From NCBI GenBank assembly GCA_024220525.1, contig JAMYWO010000047.1, positions 166,923 to 202,208 on the forward strand: a stretch of DNA of 35,286 nt. Reading direction: 5' to 3'. A program made the position numbers and the translations under genes. Source of the stretch: Cochliopodium minus. Lineage: Eukaryota; Discosea; Himatismenida; Cochliopodiidae. How positions within the stretch are numbered: position 1 is the stretch's first letter; each line of letters opens with the position of its first letter. Shown piece by piece: positions 31,711 through 35,286 of this stretch. The notes beneath the pieces are model-generated. The model was not told the origin of the DNA, did not search any database, and saw nothing but the letters and a program-made list of their open reading frames with translations.

Positions 31711-34564
31711 TTAAATTTTGTTAAAAGTTTCGATGATTCCTTGTAGTTTTCTTAAACTTTTTTGAATCTCAACTTCCTCTTTGATTTTTTTGGTTAAGAG
31801 GAGAACAGAATTGTCAAAAAGATTTGAAGTTCCAATCAAATTTCCGTAAAGATTTAACAGAGTGTTTGAAATAATGATGCACAAATGAGAAGTGTGAGGA
31901 TCAGATATGTTGGTCACTAAAAAGTTTAAAAGTGGACGAATTGTTCTTTCATCATACCCTGAAATACAATTCTCCAATTCTCCTCTTACAAAAAGATAAA
32001 ATTAATAAATATGAAAAAAATATGAAAAATTTTAAAATAATAAATTTTTTTTACCTTTGAATGATTTCACTGAAGAAAGAGGAGATGAGTAAAGGGTTTT
32101 TGGTGAGAAGAGATTTGTCAGTGGCAGAACGATAATCAAATTTGGATAAGTGTTTTTCAAATAAATACTCTTTTCTTTTCTTTTTTTTAGATTGAGAATA
32201 AGGTGTGGTGTTTAAAAACTCTATGTTCTTTTCACTTTTCTCTCCTACTTTTTCTTCCCCCATCAAATAAATGGGTAATGTACTTTTCGCATTGTTATCG
32301 TTTGTATTCTCACTGCTCCCGTTGCTATTATTATGATTATTATTATTATTATTATTATTTTTGAAATATCTACTGTTATTTTTATTATTATTATTTCCTC
32401 CTTCGTTATTTATTTCTGAATTATTTTCATTTTTATTTTCTAGAAAAAAAAAACAACAAAAATAAAAAATATTTGAAAAAAAACATAATTTTAAAAAATA
32501 GAAAATATTAAATAAAAAAATATAGAATAGTATTCATTATAATTAAAAAAATATAGAATTTATTAAATAAAAAAATAAAAAATAAATAAAAAAAAATAGA
32601 ATATATTAAATAAAAAAATATATAATAGTATTCATTATAATTAAAAAAAAGGAGAAAATTACCAGAAGAGGAAGAGGAAGAAGAAGAGAGAGAAGAAGAA
32701 GAAAGACGATATTTGATGGACAAAAGGCCATCACTCATACCACAAACCATGTGAGAAAGAGAAGGGGAAAGAGAAAAAGAGAGGATGGGGGAAGGATATT
32801 TAATAGATTTTTTAACAGAGAAATCGAGAGGATCATACACTTTTACAAAATTATCCACACTGCTACTAAACATCCTTTTCCCGTATCCGTCAAAACTTAT
32901 ACTTGTCACTCCTTTTTGATGATTTTTCATTTCTATCACCATTCCTCCTTCTTTTCCATTTCCCTCTCTTCCTTCTATATAAAATATAATTTTTATAATT
33001 TTATTTTTACTTCTATAACATTAATATAAGATTATTTAAATTAATCAGATTATAATTTAAAATAAATAAAGATAATAATAAATAAATAGAATATAATTAT
33101 AAATTAATAAGATAATAATAATAAATTAATAATAAATTAATAATAAATTAATAAATTAATAGAATATCATTTAAATTAATAAGAATACCAATTTAAAAAA
33201 ATGTGTTCTATTTTTATAAAAATAGAATATAAGTGTTTAATAAAAATGGAATAAAAATTTAAAAAATTGTTTTTTTTTTTTTTTTTTTTTTTTTACGAGG
33301 AGGATTGGAATCATTTTCGTCACTATTATCTTCATCCATATGATGCAGATGAGAGGAGGAAGAAGTAGAATGAGAGTGGTGATTAGAAGAAGAAGAGTGA
33401 GAAGAATGAGAAAGATCATAAACAAAAAGACGACTATCATTAGTACCAATAGAAAGAAGATTAGAGTTATGAGGAAAAGGACACATTGCTGTCACTTCTG
33501 TTTTCACTTCTATTTCTCTCACACTTCCATTACTTCCCTTTTTCTTTTGTCTCACATCCCATACTCTCACTAATCCATCATATCCTCCTTTATAATGTAT
33601 ATATTTAAAAAATAATTTAAAAAAAAAATTAATAAAAAAAAATTCTTATAATTATAAAAATAAAAATAAAAATAAAAATAAAAATAAAAATAAAAATAAA
33701 AATAAAAATCCGAAATAGATTAAAATCAAAAAAAATAATAAAAATAGGGGAGGGAAACCAGTCATCCATATGTTCTTGTTTTCTTTGTTGATAGCACCAA
33801 CTCTTATTTTGTCACTATGTCCCTTCCAACTGTCAACACACTCTCCTCTCACCAAATCCAAATTTCTCTATTTTTTGTAAATAAATTTAAAATTAAAATA
33901 TATTTAAAATTTATAAATAAAATTAAAAATAAATTAAAAATAAAATTGAAGAAATATACAATGAAACCATCATCCCCAGCACACATGATATCAGTATTGT
34001 TGGGAGAAAAATCAACAAACCAAACCTCTGATTTGGTAGATTGAAAGGCCCTCAATTCATGTCCCCATCTTGTGAACACTCTCACTACACCATCAGCACT
34101 ACCACTCACAATCAATTTACCATCCCCTCTAAACTTTGCACCGTAAGCATAATCTTTAAATTTGGTTATTGATTTTTGTGGTTCTCCACTACTCGTATTC
34201 CCACTATAGATTTCCAACTTTTTTTTTGACGAATAAAGATAAATCATTTGATTAAATATTTTGATTAAAGTTTTTTGTTTATTTCAAAGTTATTATTATT
34301 GCTTTTTACTCTTGAAGAACTGGATACAACAAAATCATATGGTGAAACAGGAGAAAAGGAGATATGTGTTACAGGAGCTAATAATTTAGTTTGTATGGGG
34401 TACTATTTTAAATTTTTTTTATTTTTTGAGAAAAAATTAAGATTGATTTTTTTATCAAAAGGAGAATTATTTGCCTTGAAACTATTCCAATATTTTGATT
34501 CTGTATCCAATTTTGGTGATATAATGCTTGGGAAATTAAGTAATTTAATTCTATCATTCATCAT
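31711..34564 (-). CDS. utp15: UTP15, WD40 subunit of the small-subunit processome
   Basis: Eight exons: 34564..34475, 34402..34310, 34217..33960, 33867..33759, 33587..33297, 32974..32663, 32439..32055, 31984..31711 (TAA), 603 residues, all joins in phase. The N-terminal SKYWNSFK|YPIQTKLLAPVTHISFSPV and SPYDFVVSSSSR are the characteristic entry to the UTP15 propeller. WD repeats follow (about 40-345: KLIVSGSADGVVRVF, VDFSPNNTDIMCAGDDGF, GGYDGLVRVWDVR, FSSSVDNFVKVYDP). Ser, His and Asn tracts interrupt the later repeats and linker. The C-terminal UTP15 domain (LSKFDYRSATDKSL, SGYDERTIRPLLNFL) is intact. UTP15 belongs to the t-UTP/UtpA complex needed for pre-18S rRNA processing in the nucleolus. 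Intron 1 (34403..34474) appears to use a GC donor. Confidence 0.93.
32345..32362. repeat. Trinucleotide repeat encoding poly-Asn in UTP15
   Basis: ATT units on the plus strand read as AAT (Asn) in UTP15 exon 7, part of an Asn-rich linker between the propeller and the C-terminal domain. Similar Asn and Ser tracts occur in the RhoGAP and TRAPPC10 genes. Confidence 0.75.
33655..33708. repeat. AAAAAT hexanucleotide repeat in UTP15 intron 4
   Basis: About eight perfect AAAAAT units inside the intron 33588..33758. Intronic slippage repeat with no visible function. Confidence 0.9.
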
Positions 34565-34616
34565 TTTCAATTTTTTTTTTTTTTTTTATTTTTCAAATCG
34601 AATGGATAAAAAATCT

Positions 34617-35157
34617 TTAATTTATTCCAATAGAAAAGATTCCATCAGAAAAAGTACTAAACACTACAGATCTTTGTTCGTTATTCTTTCCAGTGATGAG
34701 ATTCAATTGTCCAGTTATTTCGGAAGTAGTTTCAACTTGATATTTCCATTGTAAAGTAAAGTTGTAGGGAAGATTGGAAGAGTTGATGAGAAAAGAAACA
34801 GAAACAAGGTACCTCTCTTCTCCACTTCTCACACCAAACATTATAAAATTACTTGGCTGCGTAATAGTTGTTATGTAGGATATTTCAGATGTCAGATATG
34901 CTCCTTTCAATCCCAAAATTTTATCATAATCTTGTTTTTTATTAAAAAAAAAGTAAACATTCAACCATTTTTTATTTTATTGATTGAAATTATCTTTTTT
35001 TTTTTTTGGAAGATTTTACCCACAGTAGCTATTACTTTGCCACTTCTAATGTCCAGTGCATAAAAGGTGCCACTTCCTTTTGCATAACTAAATACAAAAC
35101 TGTTCATATTGAATGAAAACCCAAGCCCTCTTATACCACCTTCACCCGATGTATCCA
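34617..35157 (-). CDS. Secreted PQQ/beta-propeller-like protein, 3' part
   Basis: Two exons, 35157..35020 and 34930..34617 (TAA), entered from an intron (acceptor AG at 35158-35159) that runs to the window end. The sequence GGIRGLGFSFNMNSFVFSYA then GTFYALDIRSGKVIATV is a classic PQQ/quinoprotein-like blade (xYALDxxSGK). A second blade ends NFTLQWKYQVETTSEI, close to the NATLQW blade of the 5' part at 8614..9925. The 5' part ends one base into a codon, and this exon begins with two bases before GAT, so the two join in phase; the sum is 1344 nt, 447 residues. No membrane helix is visible at the C-terminus. The stop lies only 52 bp upstream of the UTP15 ATG, same strand. It could instead be a paralogue. 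Confidence 0.6.
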
Positions 35158-35210
35158 CTTTAATTATAATTAAAATAATAAAAAATAAATTAACTTTTTA
35201 AAAAGTTTAA

Positions 35211-35286
35211 ATAAATAATAAATAATAAATAAATGAATAATAAATAATAAATAATAAATAAATGAATAATAAATAATAAATAATAA
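35211..35286. repeat. AATAATA-type tandem repeat at the window end
   Basis: Copies of AATAATA with AATGAATA interruptions up to the last base. The same unit and the same GAATAAATGAATA-style variants are found at 8477-8570. Both lie in the interrupted intron of a PQQ-like gene. Confidence 0.85.

Noticed and set aside
34617-34754. Plus-strand ORF 34275-34754 as a gene
   Set aside because: It crosses UTP15 exons 1-2 and the PQQ-like stop on the opposite strand, both of which have family support.

Overview
This is an AT-rich nuclear window from a eukaryotic protist. Every long gene is cut by short AT-rich introns (about 40 to 350 bp, GT..AG, donors mostly GTAAA/GTAAT), intergenic DNA is almost pure A/T, and coding regions carry Asn-, Gln-, Ser- and Asp-rich tracts. 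Gene content (Snu114, CWC22, UTP15, TRAPPC10, a PH-DEP-RhoGAP protein, GAPDH) and style suggest an amoebozoan, possibly a dictyostelid relative; this is inference. TAA is the usual stop, and TGA and TAG also act as stops, so the standard code fits. Exon joins were worked out by hand from frame, splice sites and family similarity.

Layout, left to right. 1-5861: 3' end of an SLC10A7-like transporter, a Q/N/Y-rich small protein, a methyltransferase-like relic, a P-loop protein, a BCS1-type AAA ATPase, an unknown two-exon gene, and an unassigned stretch. 5863-8475: the 5' half of a secreted GH92 glycosidase gene and the 3' end of a membrane-protein gene. 8477-31557: the 5' part of a secreted PQQ-propeller-like gene, Snu114, CWC22, the PH-DEP-RhoGAP gene, a helical protein with seven LD-like motifs, TRAPPC10, GAPDH, and the 3' half of a GH92 gene. 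31559-35286: an orphan terminal exon, UTP15, and the 3' part of a PQQ-propeller-like gene.

Single N bases at 5862, 8476 and 31558 divide the window into these four blocks, and the blocks appear to be in the wrong order. The two GH92 halves each stop at an N and would join if the third block preceded the second. The two PQQ-like parts join in phase if the fourth block preceded the third, with the same AATAATA-type repeat on both sides. A 77-bp exact repeat (4838-4914 = 8399-8475) ends at the second N. The simplest reading is contigs scaffolded in reversed order, so synteny across the N positions should not be trusted.

Functionally the window is mostly housekeeping: two spliceosomal genes lie tail to tail (Snu114/CWC22), with ribosome biogenesis (UTP15), Golgi trafficking (TRAPPC10), glycolysis (GAPDH), a mitochondrial-type AAA chaperone (BCS1) and Rho signalling (RhoGAP). 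The less ordinary items are the intron-rich GH92 gene with a 10-nt microexon, the LD-motif repeat protein and the secreted propeller gene. I saw no defence system, CRISPR array, tRNA, rRNA or recognisable transposon.
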